Notes: generated by a model not told the origin, from the letters alone. A stretch of 58,602 nucleotides of DNA from Sinorhizobium saheli (GCF_001651875.1 NZ_LNQB01000056.1:1-58602); one strand, 5' to 3'. Shown: positions 8,093 through 16,841, numbered from the stretch's first letter. Numbers and translations: made by a program.

Positions 8093-9181
8093 TTACTCGG
8101 CGGCATCGACGACCCGGTCGCTGTGGAACTCTTCGCGATAGGGCTTTGCCGTCGGCGGCAATTCGCGCTTCAGGAAATAGTCCTCGTTGCGCAATTGCCT
8201 GAGAAAGGCCGGGATCATCTCGCGGTAGCCGTGAAGGATCGATGGGTTCGCCGCCGGCAGGTCGTGCTTGATCATCTCGTGCAGTTTCGGCAGCGCGTGA
8301 TAGGGCACCATCGGGAACATGTGGTGCTCGACGTGGTAGTTCATGTTCCAGTAGATGAACCGGCTTATCGGATTCATGTAGACGGTGCGGCTGTTCAGCC
8401 GGTGATCGGTGACATTATCGGCAAGACCGCCATGCTGCAGGAGACCGGTCAGCACGTGATGCCAGGCGCCGTAGAGCCGCGGCAGGCCGATCAGCATCAG
8501 GGGCAGGATCGAGCCGAGATAGACCGCAAGGCCGATCGTCGCCAGATAGATGGCGAGCCAGATGCGGGCAACGCGGATCGCCTTCGGCTGCTCCGTTTCC
8601 GGGATAAAAGTCTTTTCCGCGGCGCTGATCACGCCGAAGGCATTGCGGACCATGTCGATCATCGCGTGCCAGACGTCGAGGATGCCGAAGAAATTGAGGA
8701 CGAGGCGCAGGAGATCCGGCGGCCGCATGACGGCGATTTCAGGATCGCGGCCGACGATGATCGTGTCGGTGTGATGACGGGTGTGGCTCCAGCGCCACGT
8801 CACCGGATTGCGCATGATCATGAAGCAGGCGATCTGGTAGCCGGCGTCATTCATCCACAACGTCTTGAAGGCGGTACCGTGGCCGCATTCATGCCAACGG
8901 CTGTCGGAGGCCGAGCCGTAAAGCACGCCATAGGCGATGAAGAACGGAACCGCTGCAAAGGTGCCCCAGAAAGCGACGCCGAGACCGCCGAAGAGCACCA
9001 TGCTGCCGAGCCAGATCGCGGTATCGCGAAGGGCGGGGCCGTCCTCGCGCTTCATCAGCTCTTTCATCTGCTTGCGCGGGATATCCGTGTGATACCACTC
9101 GGCCGCGGCAAGGCCGCTCGCAACCGCGGCCTGCGCATCGCGCCCCAGCAGGCTGTAGTCTCTCTTCGTGGGAACCGTCAT
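8093..9181 (-). CDS. mocD: Membrane di-iron oxygenase of the fatty acid desaturase superfamily (MocD-like)
   Basis: The protein has 362 residues, starting at the ATG after GGAGGCAGGG. Three histidine boxes are intact: HECGH (residues ~98-102), HTRHH (~134-138) and HVEHH (~283-287). They hold the di-iron centre of alkane hydroxylase and desaturase-type enzymes. Hydrophobic stretches at ~55-90, ~115-130 and ~205-240 are membrane segments. With the ferredoxin and reductase encoded next in the operon, it would hydroxylate a methyl group and so cause O-demethylation, as proposed for rhizopine MocD. A lipid substrate cannot be excluded from sequence. The -35/-10 pair at 9261-9233 is its likely promoter. 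Confidence 0.75.
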   Translation of the reverse strand: MTVPTKRDYSLLGRDAQAAVASGLAAAEWYHTDIPRKQMKELMKREDGPALRDTAIWLGSMVLFGGLGVAFWGTFAAVPFFIAYGVLYGSASDSRWHECGHGTAFKTLWMNDAGYQIACFMIMRNPVTWRWSHTRHHTDTIIVGRDPEIAVMRPPDLLRLVLNFFGILDVWHAMIDMVRNAFGVISAAEKTFIPETEQPKAIRVARIWLAIYLATIGLAVYLGSILPLMLIGLPRLYGAWHHVLTGLLQHGGLADNVTDHRLNSRTVYMNPISRFIYWNMNYHVEHHMFPMVPYHALPKLHEMIKHDLPAANPSILHGYREMIPAFLRQLRNEDYFLKRELPPTAKPYREEFHSDRVVDAAE

Positions 9182-9232
9182 CCCTGCCTCCTACCACGCC
9201 ACTCGTCTCTCCGGGCTCCATTTCGGAAAATG

Positions 9233-9261
9233 AGAATAAGTTGACTTTTGACGGTTCTCAA
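9233..9261 (-). promoter_or_regulatory. Sigma-70-type promoter of mocD with TTCTC/GAGAA repeats
   Basis: On the minus strand, TTGAGA (9261-9256) and TATTCT (9238-9233) are separated by exactly 17 bases. TGAGAA and TTCTCA form an inverted pair that overlaps both boxes (9231-9236 and 9255-9260), and another TTCTC lies at about 9277-9281. The divergent LacI-family repressor gene starts at 9340, so this is a good candidate operator for it. Confidence 0.5.
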
Positions 9262-9339
9262 TGCAGGTATGATATATTCTCTCAAATCCTATCAGCATAG
9301 CACATCAGGGCTGAGGGAATAGTTTCAGGAGGGGAAGGC

Positions 9340-10371
9340 ATGACCAGGAGGCCGACAATCGCAGACCTTGCCCGCACGGCGGGCGTGAGCGTCGCAACGG
9401 TCGACCGGGTGCTGAACGGCCGGCATCCGGTACGCGAGGAGACGGCGCGGCGCGTCTATGATGCGGCGAAGGCGATCGGCTATCACGCCGTCGGCCTCTT
9501 GCGCCAACGCGTCTTCGAGGACCTGCCGCAATATCGGCTGGGCTTCCTGCTGCAGAAACCGGAGCAGTCCTTCTACAAGGCCGTGGCCAAGGAGATCGAG
9601 AACGCCGCGCTCTCTCTGACGAACGTCCGCGCCATCCCGCAGGTGGATTTCGTCGCGAGTTCGACGCCGAGCGGCATAATCGAAAAGCTGAAGGCGATGG
9701 CCGCGCGCAATCAGGCGATCGCCCTCGTCTCGCCCGACTACCCGGCCGTCACCGCCGCGATCGAGGAGCTCAAGGATCGCGGCATCCAGGTCTTCGCGCT
9801 GCTTTCGGATTTCGCGGCTGGCGTGCGCGAAGGCTATGTCGGCCTCAACAACCAGAAGGTTGGAAGAACGGCCGCGTGGATGATCGCCAAGGCCGCCAAG
9901 CGCCCCGGCAAGGTCGCGGCCTTTGTCGGCAGCCACCGCTTCCACGGCCACGAGCTGCGCGAGATCGGGTTTCGCTCCTATTTTCGCGAAAAGGCGCCCG
10001 ACTTCGAAGTCCTCGACACGATGGTGAACCTCGACACGCCCGAGATCACACACGAGGCGACGCTCGACCTCCTGCAACGCCACCCCGACCTTCTCGGCTT
10101 CTACGTCTGCGGCGGCGGCATGGAGGGCGCGATCTCGGCGATCCGCGAGGAAAAGCTCGAGAACAGGCTGCTTGTCGTCGTCAACGAACTGACGCCGGAA
10201 TCCCGCGCGGCGCTGGCGGACGAAGTGGTCCTGATGGCGGTCGCGACCCCGGTGCCAGCTTTGGCGCGGGAAACGATCAACCTGATGCTCGGCGCCATCG
10301 ACCGCGGCGTGGCAAGCATTCCGGGCCAGACCTTCCTCCCCTTCGATATCTTCACGCCGGAGAATATCTAA
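9340..10371 (+). CDS. LacI-family transcriptional regulator
   Basis: The protein has 343 residues. The helix-turn-helix TIADLARTAGVSVATVDRVLNG (residues ~5-26) is textbook LacI, with VDR replacing the common VSR. A hinge helix (AAKAIGYHAVGLLRQR) and a periplasmic-binding-protein-like effector domain follow. ATG is preceded by AGGAGGGGAAGGC. Effector domains of this type bind sugars or inositols. It diverges from mocD with a 158-base shared control region, so it probably represses the moc-like operon until a rhizopine- or inositol-like ligand is present. The described moc regulator in S. meliloti L5-30 is a GntR protein, so the control differs here. Confidence 0.8.
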   Translation: MTRRPTIADLARTAGVSVATVDRVLNGRHPVREETARRVYDAAKAIGYHAVGLLRQRVFEDLPQYRLGFLLQKPEQSFYKAVAKEIENAALSLTNVRAIPQVDFVASSTPSGIIEKLKAMAARNQAIALVSPDYPAVTAAIEELKDRGIQVFALLSDFAAGVREGYVGLNNQKVGRTAAWMIAKAAKRPGKVAAFVGSHRFHGHELREIGFRSYFREKAPDFEVLDTMVNLDTPEITHEATLDLLQRHPDLLGFYVCGGGMEGAISAIREEKLENRLLVVVNELTPESRAALADEVVLMAVATPVPALARETINLMLGAIDRGVASIPGQTFLPFDIFTPENI

Positions 10372-10480
10372 AAGCTCGGGTTTGCGGCTGACGCGCGGCG
10401 GCGCCGGGAACATCGCCTGCGCTGCCTACGTTAACGGCTCGCCCGACGTTCAAGTGCCGGGTGACCATGGAGGAGGTTGC

Positions 10481-11557
10481 GTGGGCAATTCTGCGGACAA
10501 GAAACCGGGTGGCGCGCCGCTCACCCATGGTGCAGCCGAGCTGCCTTCGGTAACCGTCGACGGCTATAATCTGGAGCTGCGCGACAGTAACGGCTTCCTC
10601 GGCGACAACGCCAACAAATTCGCCTTTGACGAAAAGCTCGATGCCTGGCGCAAGCGCGTGCGACAGGCGGGCGCCGACCCGCTTGGCAAGACGCCGACCC
10701 GCGATCTGACGAAAAAGGAGATTGATGCTCTTCTCGATGGCGACGACAAGGAGGCCGCTGCTGTAATCTTCGGGGCCGTGGAGGATTTCGCAACCGCGTT
10801 CGCGACGGTCCTCGGCAGGTTCTTGAAGCAGGAAAGCTGGAAAGATACCGAACGCGTCGCGGTCGGCGGCGGCTTCAGCGGCCACGCGATCGGCGAACTC
10901 GCGATCGCCCGGGCCTTGGTGCTGCTGAAGGCCGAGGGCCACAGGGTAGAAATCACACCGATCGTTCACCACCCTGATGATGCGGGGCTGATCGGCGCCG
11001 CCTACCTTATGCCGCCCTGGATGCTGAAAGGCCACAAGGCCATGCTTGCCATGGACATCGGCGGCACCAATGTTCGCGTGGGCATCGTCGAACTGCGTTT
11101 GAAGGAGGCGGAGGACCTCGCGAAGGCAAAGGTGTGGAAGTCGGATATCTGGCGTCACGCCGATGACAAACCGAGCCGGAAGGCGACGGTTGAACGTCTT
11201 GTCGCCATGATCGAAAAGCTTGTTGCAAAGGCCGACAAGGCAGACCTCGAGCTCGCACCGGTAATCGGGGTCGCCTGCCCGGGCGTAATCAGCGCCGATG
11301 GCTCGATCCTGCGCGGCGGCCAGAACCTTCCGGGCGGCAATTGGGAAAGCGAGCACTTCAACCTGCCGCTCGCCCTGAAGAAAGCCGTTCCGCAGATCGG
11401 TGACGAGGAAGCCTTTGTCATTATGCACAACGACGCCGTCGTCCAGGGACTTTCGCAGATCCCGTATATGCGCGACTGCACAAGCTGGGGAATCCTGACG
11501 ATCGGTACGGGCCTCGGCAACGCCCATTTCCATAACAAGCCCGAAAAATCGAAGTGA
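10481..11557 (+). CDS. ROK-family protein with permuted lobe order
   Basis: The protein has 358 residues from GTG 10481, chosen because GGAGGAGG lies 6 bases upstream. The elements normally at the C-terminus of ROK kinases come first: VAVGGGFSGH (~127-136) and HPDDAGLIGAAYL (~164-176). The normally N-terminal phosphate loop follows: AMDIGGTNVRVGIV (~190-203), then GVACPGV, the catalytic-type MHNDA and finally GTGLGNAHF at the extreme C-terminus. The zinc motif CxCGxxGC of ROK proteins is absent. The ATP and sugar residues that are visible suggest a kinase of a hexose or related compound, but activity cannot be judged. There is no DNA-binding domain. It is about 110 bases downstream of the LacI gene and may be co-transcribed with it. 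Confidence 0.65.
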   Translation: MGNSADKKPGGAPLTHGAAELPSVTVDGYNLELRDSNGFLGDNANKFAFDEKLDAWRKRVRQAGADPLGKTPTRDLTKKEIDALLDGDDKEAAAVIFGAVEDFATAFATVLGRFLKQESWKDTERVAVGGGFSGHAIGELAIARALVLLKAEGHRVEITPIVHHPDDAGLIGAAYLMPPWMLKGHKAMLAMDIGGTNVRVGIVELRLKEAEDLAKAKVWKSDIWRHADDKPSRKATVERLVAMIEKLVAKADKADLELAPVIGVACPGVISADGSILRGGQNLPGGNWESEHFNLPLALKKAVPQIGDEEAFVIMHNDAVVQGLSQIPYMRDCTSWGILTIGTGLGNAHFHNKPEKSK

Positions 11558-11662
11558 CCCCGACTTTCAAAACCCGTCGCTCTTGAAATGCCGTCGAACG
11601 GAGCCTTGATGCGTATCCCGGATACGCCTAGTTAAAGCCGCACATTTTTAAAAAAAACAAAG

Positions 11663-12073
11663 ATGTCGTCGCGTGAACGCCTGAGAAAATATCGAGAGGT
11701 CGGTGGCGCGGCAGATTTCGTGCGCGTGGAAATCCTGGTCCCCGCCCCCGACCGGGATGCGGTTCTGGATTTCGCCCGGGAGCTTCGGGAGAACCACCGA
11801 ATGAAAAAGGAACGGATGGTCGAGTTCCTCCGGGCAGCAACGGAACGCTATGGCGTGCGAGTGTTTGATAATATCGATCTGAGCAATGTTGAAAGTCTGA
11901 CGGGGAAATGCCGGATCGTGGCAAACGCCCTGATGGAACGAGGTGATGCTCGCGCTTTTGCGATGGCCCGTCGCATGCTCTCTGAACTCGAGGCCGAGCC
12001 TCGAGTTCATGCCGGATTTTCCGGCCATGCGGCCGAAGTGGGCGGGCGAAATTCGTCTCAGAACCGTCGATAG
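11663..12073 (+). CDS. Small protein of unknown function
   Basis: The protein has 136 residues. I do not recognise a named family. The sequence is charged and mainly helical: RERLRKYREVGGAADFVRVEILVP resembles the short N-terminal strand-helix arms seen in plasmid-type antitoxins, then a second helical part, MKKERMVEFLRAATERYG, ends in MARRMLSELE. ATG 11663 is preceded only by an A-rich run, so the start is uncertain. The gene stands alone between the ROK and amidohydrolase genes. A regulatory or antitoxin-like role is speculation. Confidence 0.45.
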   Translation: MSSRERLRKYREVGGAADFVRVEILVPAPDRDAVLDFARELRENHRMKKERMVEFLRAATERYGVRVFDNIDLSNVESLTGKCRIVANALMERGDARAFAMARRMLSELEAEPRVHAGFSGHAAEVGGRNSSQNRR

Positions 12074-12176
12074 CGCCGCGCCATAATTGCGGCTTTCAAT
12101 CCGCGTGCTAGGCTGCGCTGGATTCGAGCCGGCCCATGGCCGGGCGTCGCTCTTCCGAATTTGCGCTGGTGCCGAT

Positions 12177-13463
12177 ATGTTCGATCTGATCATCCGAAAC
12201 GCAAATCTCCCGGACGGCCGCAGCCGCGTCGATATCGCTATCGGAGGTGACAAAATCGCCGATGTGGCGGTCGGGATCGAGGCAACCGCCGCCGAGGAAA
12301 TCGACGCGACCGGCCGGCTCGCTTCGCCGCCCTTCGTCGATCCGCATTTCCACATGGACGCGACGCTGTCGCTCGGCCTGCCCCGCATGAATCGGTCCGG
12401 CACCTTGCTCGAAGGCATTGCGCTCTGGGGGGAACTCAGGCCGACGCTGACGCGCGAGGCGCTGGTCGAGCGGGCCTTGCGCTATTGCGACCTCGCGGTC
12501 TCGCAGGGGCTTCTCGCCATCCGCAGCCATGTCGACACGAGCGATCCCCGGCTGGTGACGGTGGAGGCGCTGCTCGAAGTGCGCGAAAGGGTCGCCCCCT
12601 ACATCGATCTGCAACTCGTCGCCTTCCCGCAGGATGGCTACTACCGCTCGCCCGGCGCCGTCGATGCCTTGAACAGGGCGCTCGACATGGGCGTCGACGT
12701 GGTCGGCGGCATTCCGCACTTCGAGCGCACCATGAGCGACGGCGCGGCATCGGTGGAGGCGCTCTGCCGGATCGCCGCCGAGCGCGGACTGCCGGTCGAC
12801 ATGCATTGCGACGAGACCGACGATCCTTTGTCCCGCCACATCGAGGCGCTCGCGGCCGAAACGATCCGCTTCGGGCTCAAGGGACGCGTCGCCGGTTCGC
12901 ACCTCACCTCGATGCACTCGATGGACAATTATTACGTATCGAAGCTCATCCCGCTGATGGCCGAGGCCGAGATCAACGTGATCCCCAATCCGCTGATCAA
13001 CATCATGCTGCAGGGCCGGCACGACACCTATCCGAAACGCCGGGGCCTGACGCGCGTGCGCGAGTTGATGGAAGCTGGCCTGAACGTCTCCTTCGGGCAT
13101 GATTGCGTGATGGATCCCTGGTACTCCATGGGTTCGGCCGACATGCTGGAGGTCGGCCACATGGCGATTCACGTGGCGCAGATGGCCGGCATCGAGGACA
13201 AGAAAAAGATCTTCGACGCGCTCACCGTCAATTCCGCGAAGACGATGGGACTTGATGGCTATGGCCTCGCGAAGGGCTGCAACGCCGATCTCGTCATCCT
13301 GCAAGCGCGCGACCCGCTGGAGGCCTTGCGGCTGAAGCCAAACCGCCTCGCGGTCATCCGGCGCGGCAAGATCATCGCCCGCACGCCGGCGCGCATCAGC
13401 GAACTGCTGATCGAGGGTCGACCTTCGCTTGTGGATGGCTCCGAATATGCGCCGGGTATCTGA
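12177..13463 (+). CDS. codA: Cytosine deaminase-like amidohydrolase
   Basis: The protein has 428 residues from ATG 12177 (MFDLIIRNANL); longer versions add non-conserved residues. Metal ligands of the amidohydrolase barrel are visible: VDPHFHMD (residues ~58-65), HCDETDD (~207-213) with HLTSMHSM near residue 250, and SFGHDCVMDPW (~308-318), where the Asp is catalytic. This is the CodA-type arrangement, and the enzyme would hydrolyse cytosine or a related cyclic amidine to uracil plus ammonia in the cytoplasm. A creatinine- or isoguanine-type substrate is also possible. No pyrimidine transporter is adjacent, which limits the assignment. Confidence 0.75.
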   Translation: MFDLIIRNANLPDGRSRVDIAIGGDKIADVAVGIEATAAEEIDATGRLASPPFVDPHFHMDATLSLGLPRMNRSGTLLEGIALWGELRPTLTREALVERALRYCDLAVSQGLLAIRSHVDTSDPRLVTVEALLEVRERVAPYIDLQLVAFPQDGYYRSPGAVDALNRALDMGVDVVGGIPHFERTMSDGAASVEALCRIAAERGLPVDMHCDETDDPLSRHIEALAAETIRFGLKGRVAGSHLTSMHSMDNYYVSKLIPLMAEAEINVIPNPLINIMLQGRHDTYPKRRGLTRVRELMEAGLNVSFGHDCVMDPWYSMGSADMLEVGHMAIHVAQMAGIEDKKKIFDALTVNSAKTMGLDGYGLAKGCNADLVILQARDPLEALRLKPNRLAVIRRGKIIARTPARISELLIEGRPSLVDGSEYAPGI

Positions 13464-13640
13464 CCGGATGTCCGGATAAGCGACACGAACCGTCGATTGC
13501 CGGTTACGCGCGGCCGTCGTTCTGCCATCGCGAGCGCAAGTGGCGCGCCATGCGCGCGCCGGGATGTTTCGACTATGGTGGCAAGGCCGGGTGATCCCGC
13601 CCCTGCCCCCTTCGACACAAGGTTTCGTTTCACTCGCATT

Positions 13641-13744
13641 AGAGCGGGATGCACTCACATGCGTTCGCGCCATCGCTCTATCTGTTTGTTTTTGCCGCAT
13701 TTGTGCGACGTCAGGTGATTCCACCTGACTGCAAAATGCTCTAG
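13641..13744. repeat. Dispersed ~104-bp palindromic element, copy 1
   Basis: It starts AGAGCGGGATGC, ends GCAAAATGCTCT (imperfect terminal inverted repeat) and contains the perfect hairpin TCAGGTG-ATTC-CACCTGA (13711-13728). Near-identical copies lie at 25190-25289 and 51008-51112. Size and form fit the RIME-type mosaic elements of rhizobia, but I have not matched it to a named family. Its right end supplies the TAG stop codon of the minus-strand gene 13741-14607. Confidence 0.8.
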
Positions 13745-14607
13745 TCCAGGCTGGCTGACTTCGTTACCGAACGCTCCACGCGAAGGATGAAGTTGCTACC
13801 CGAACTGGTTACCTTGGTGATCTTCCATGAAGGTTTGACGAGCCCGCCCAACGTCGCCGAATTCCTGATGGCGCTGGCGATCTTGTCCTTCACTGCCGTT
13901 TGGTTGAGATTGGCGACAGCCGCCGACTCGATTGCCGGCGTCAGCTTGTTCTTGATTTTGCCTTCAATCCAACCGCAGATACCCTTGAAGGTTTGGCAAA
14001 GCTTATTTGCGATCTTGATGTCGTATTTGAACGTCACGTCCTGGTCTTGATTGATGTTGGCGTAAGCAATCGACCCTTTGTACGCGATCGGCTCGAGGGA
14101 AACACCGAGCATTGCATTATCGATATGAATGTCCCGCTCTATGTCGAGCGAGCATTCTTCCCATTTCTTAAGTCGCCGGCGAATGCATTTCGCCTTGATC
14201 TCCTCACCCTTGTTCTCAAATCGTAGATCCACATTGATCCGCCCGCCGTCGATCGTCGCCTGGATGGATTGCGTGTTCAGGTCGTCCACGTAGTACTTCA
14301 ATTGGCGCCACTTGCTGACATTGAAGACCTGCTCGTCCACTGCAAACGATGATTTTTTTCCATTCGGGAGGAGTAGGTGGCTCGCATCGGCGTGCCAGGA
14401 TATGCCACTGCCGCTCCCGTGCTTGCTGCCCAGATTATGGACGTGAGCCTTGGTCGAGGCGAAAGCGGCGTTAAATGCCGTGGCGATCACTGCCTTGGGA
14501 ACGGGAATGTTGACCACCTCCATCTCCGCGCGCGCCGAAGACGCAAGCGGGGCAGCAGCAGAAAAGGCGAATGCAGCAACTGCTGCCATGGAAAGGATAC
14601 GAGCCAT
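13741..14607 (-). CDS. Secreted protein of unknown function
   Basis: The protein has 288 residues from ATG 14607, preceded by AGGAGA at 7 bases. A clear signal peptide MARILSMAAVAAFAFSAAAPLASSARA is cut before EMEV, so it is exported to the periplasm or beyond. The mature part is basic, has four Cys residues (KCIRRRL, EECSLD, LCQTFKGICGWI) that could form disulfides, and is rich in beta-type alternation. I do not recognise the family. The gene stands alone, and its last codons and stop lie against dispersed repeat copy 1. Expression control is not visible. Confidence 0.65.
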   Translation of the reverse strand: MARILSMAAVAAFAFSAAAPLASSARAEMEVVNIPVPKAVIATAFNAAFASTKAHVHNLGSKHGSGSGISWHADASHLLLPNGKKSSFAVDEQVFNVSKWRQLKYYVDDLNTQSIQATIDGGRINVDLRFENKGEEIKAKCIRRRLKKWEECSLDIERDIHIDNAMLGVSLEPIAYKGSIAYANINQDQDVTFKYDIKIANKLCQTFKGICGWIEGKIKNKLTPAIESAAVANLNQTAVKDKIASAIRNSATLGGLVKPSWKITKVTSSGSNFILRVERSVTKSASLD

Positions 14608-15216
14608 TGGATATTTCTCCTGTTTCGGGTTGGCGCCGCATAGCGGCATGGCGACGGCCGTGCTGACGCAGCGGCACTACCTTGAGTCAGGTGAATTACA
14701 TCTCAGTTCTTTGAGCACAGGACCATTTATGCGTGATCTGCGCCTTAGCAATGCTTGTTAATACGTGTGAAATGCAACTTCAGTTACCTATGGTACAATC
14801 TCAGGTTCTGAATTTTGCCTGCCAAGGCCGCTCTGCGGTTGACCCAACTATGGAGAGAAGGGCGACGATGAAATTGAGCGGTGCCGTGGCTACCTGCTTC
14901 GGCGGCAGTGGCGACGTCGCAAGGGACCGCTGTTCCTACGCTTGGTCGTGACGCCGACCGTGATCCGTCTCCCGTCAAAGCTGAGTGCCGCGGGAATGGA
15001 GTCTCGCCCACCGCACTCGGCGGCACCTTCGGGCTGATGCTCCTTGTTGTGCTGCCGCGAAAATCGGCCGGGCCTTCAACATCGAAGTCGCCGGTTCGAT
15101 ACCCTTCGTGACCACCATAACCGTCACGATGGCTGGGGGCCTTTAGTATTCACCCATTTCAATGGGTTGAATAATTTCGAAAGGTGCGTTAATCGATCCA
15201 TCGAAGGGGTCTATTT
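14608..15216. other. Gene-poor stretch with a possible decayed small gene
   Basis: About 600 bases lie between the secreted-protein gene and hipA. ATG 14868 (after GGAGAGAAGGGCGACG) opens MKLSGAVATCF, which stops after 27 codons. The next frame (about 14881-15111) reads on as ASAAVATSQGTAVPTLG and then CRGNGVSPTALGGT, as if a single-base shift broke a small secreted protein gene. This is suggestive only. The hipA promoter must lie in the last 100 bases. Confidence 0.3.
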
Positions 15217-16539
15217 ATGCGCCTAACACTCCAAACCCATTTTGACAGTGAGTGGCATGACGCCGCTACGCTGGAACTTAAAGATGACGCGGCCGGCTAT
15301 CAGGACGCGTCCATAGTCGACTACGATCTCGACTATTTCGTCACTGCGGCATCGGCGGAGTTTGCGGCCGGAAGGACGGTTCGCGACCATCGCGCCTTGT
15401 CGGTCCGTTATCCCGTTGATCTCGAAAACCGATATGGCAGCCGCTGGCCACCGTTCCTTTTGGACCTTATGCCTCAGGGGCACGCAAGGCGAAAGCTTGC
15501 GTACCACCTCGGGCTCGCTGAAGGCTCGCGCGCTTCTGATCTCCCGCTGCTTCTGCGATCGGCTGCGGGCGGCATCGGCAATATTCGCATCAAGGAAGCG
15601 GCCGACGCCGAAACGGAACGGATGCGCACTGTACAGCGCCAAGGGGTTACAGAAGCGGAAATCCTTGAGCGGTCGGAGCGGTTCATGGAAGTCGCCGATC
15701 GCTTTGGAATGCTCGCCTCCGGCTCAAGCGGCCTGCAAGGCGAATGGCCGAAGGTTTCGATGACCCAGGCGAATGACGGACTCTATTATCCTGACAGCTT
15801 CGTGACCGACGATGAGGCCGCGCGCCACGTCATCGTCAAGCTGGTGCGCAGCAACGAGCCTGTAGACCGTCTAATTCTCGAAGGCGAAGCCCTCTATTCG
15901 CAGATCGCTCAAAAGATCGGTCTGAATGTCAGCGAACCTTCGACCTATGCCGAAGGCGTGCTCATCATTCCTCGTTTCGACCGGAAGAAGACAGAAGGCG
16001 GCGGAACCGTCCGACTGGGGCAGGAAAGCCTCGTTTCAGCGATCGGCGTCGCCGATTTCGGCTATGTCGGCACGCACGAGGCCTATATCGACGTTCTGCG
16101 CCAATATTCGGCCGATCCTTTATCGGACATGGTCGAGTATCTGAAGCGCGACATTGCCAATCTGGCGTTCGGCAATCCCGACAATCACGGCCGGAATTCG
16201 GCTCTCACCAAGCATCAGGACGGCACGATCCGACTGTCTCCGCTCTTTGATTTCGCACCTATGCGGCTCGCCAAGGAGGGAATTGTTCGCTCCACCCGAT
16301 GGGCAATCATGCATGACGTCGGTCGCGATCATCTTCCCGATTGGATGCACATTTACGGCGAACTGATGCGTGATCCTGCTGAGCAGAAAGCGCTCGCTGC
16401 TGCGCTTTCTGTATTTGCCGAACATTTGCTGCAGGCACCGGCCATGGCGAAAGAGATGGGTGCGGCTTCGGAAATTCTGGAGCGTGCAATGGGACGCTGC
16501 ATTCAAATCGCGCATAGCGTTCTGGCGGCAAACTTGTGA
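15217..16539 (+). CDS. hipA: HipA-type serine/threonine kinase toxin
   Basis: The protein has 440 residues, with ATG preceded by AAGGGG. The kinase core shows NPDNHGRNSAL (residues ~324-334, the NxDxHxxN catalytic loop) and LSPLFDFAPM (~344-353, metal-binding DF). HVIVKLVRSN (~207-216) supplies the ATP lysine. HipA toxins phosphorylate an aminoacyl-tRNA synthetase (GltX in E. coli) and slow growth. The length matches the family. The toxin gene comes before its antitoxin gene here, the reverse of E. coli hipBA, and the stop codon overlaps the possible GTG/ATG starts of the next gene. The in vivo target is unknown. Confidence 0.85.
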   Translation: MRLTLQTHFDSEWHDAATLELKDDAAGYQDASIVDYDLDYFVTAASAEFAAGRTVRDHRALSVRYPVDLENRYGSRWPPFLLDLMPQGHARRKLAYHLGLAEGSRASDLPLLLRSAAGGIGNIRIKEAADAETERMRTVQRQGVTEAEILERSERFMEVADRFGMLASGSSGLQGEWPKVSMTQANDGLYYPDSFVTDDEAARHVIVKLVRSNEPVDRLILEGEALYSQIAQKIGLNVSEPSTYAEGVLIIPRFDRKKTEGGGTVRLGQESLVSAIGVADFGYVGTHEAYIDVLRQYSADPLSDMVEYLKRDIANLAFGNPDNHGRNSALTKHQDGTIRLSPLFDFAPMRLAKEGIVRSTRWAIMHDVGRDHLPDWMHIYGELMRDPAEQKALAAALSVFAEHLLQAPAMAKEMGAASEILERAMGRCIQIAHSVLAANL

Positions 16540-16556
16540 TGCCGGAGGACAGTCGA

Positions 16557-16841
16557 ATGGCTCGCTGGAAGAAACCCACAAAAGAAGAGATTCTTGAGAA
16601 TCGGCGAACACTGGCTGAGCGTGCTCGAACCGGTGATCTAAGGCTACCGGGTGCTGTCGCAGAGATCCGAAGGGGACTTGGCATGACACAGGAAGAGTTC
16701 GCGAAGACGCTGTCGCTTACCAGGCGTCAAATCGCTGAAATCGAAACTGGGGGAGCGAATCCGACGCTTGAAACATTGGAAAAGATAGGCCGGCTTTTTG
16801 GTTTCGGAATTGGTTTTATACCCAAAGGGCGATTGAACTAA
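16557..16841 (+). CDS. hipB: HipB-like Xre antitoxin
   Basis: The protein has 94 residues from ATG 16557, chosen because GGAGGA lies 7 bases upstream; GTG 16536 and ATG 16539, which overlap the hipA stop, are alternatives. The helix-turn-helix spans LGMTQEEFAKTLSLTRRQIAEIETG (residues ~42-66) and is followed by a short amphipathic tail, as in HipB. It should bind DNA as a dimer, bind HipA and repress the operon. A basic N-terminal arm (ARWKKPTKEEILENRR) precedes the domain. It is probably expressed from the promoter upstream of hipA. Confidence 0.8.
   Translation: MARWKKPTKEEILENRRTLAERARTGDLRLPGAVAEIRRGLGMTQEEFAKTLSLTRRQIAEIETGGANPTLETLEKIGRLFGFGIGFIPKGRLN

Noticed and set aside
12108..13724. 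A 538-codon minus-strand frame opposite the amidohydrolase gene
   Set aside because: No family motifs, no ribosome site and typical antisense composition; the plus strand carries all metal-binding motifs.
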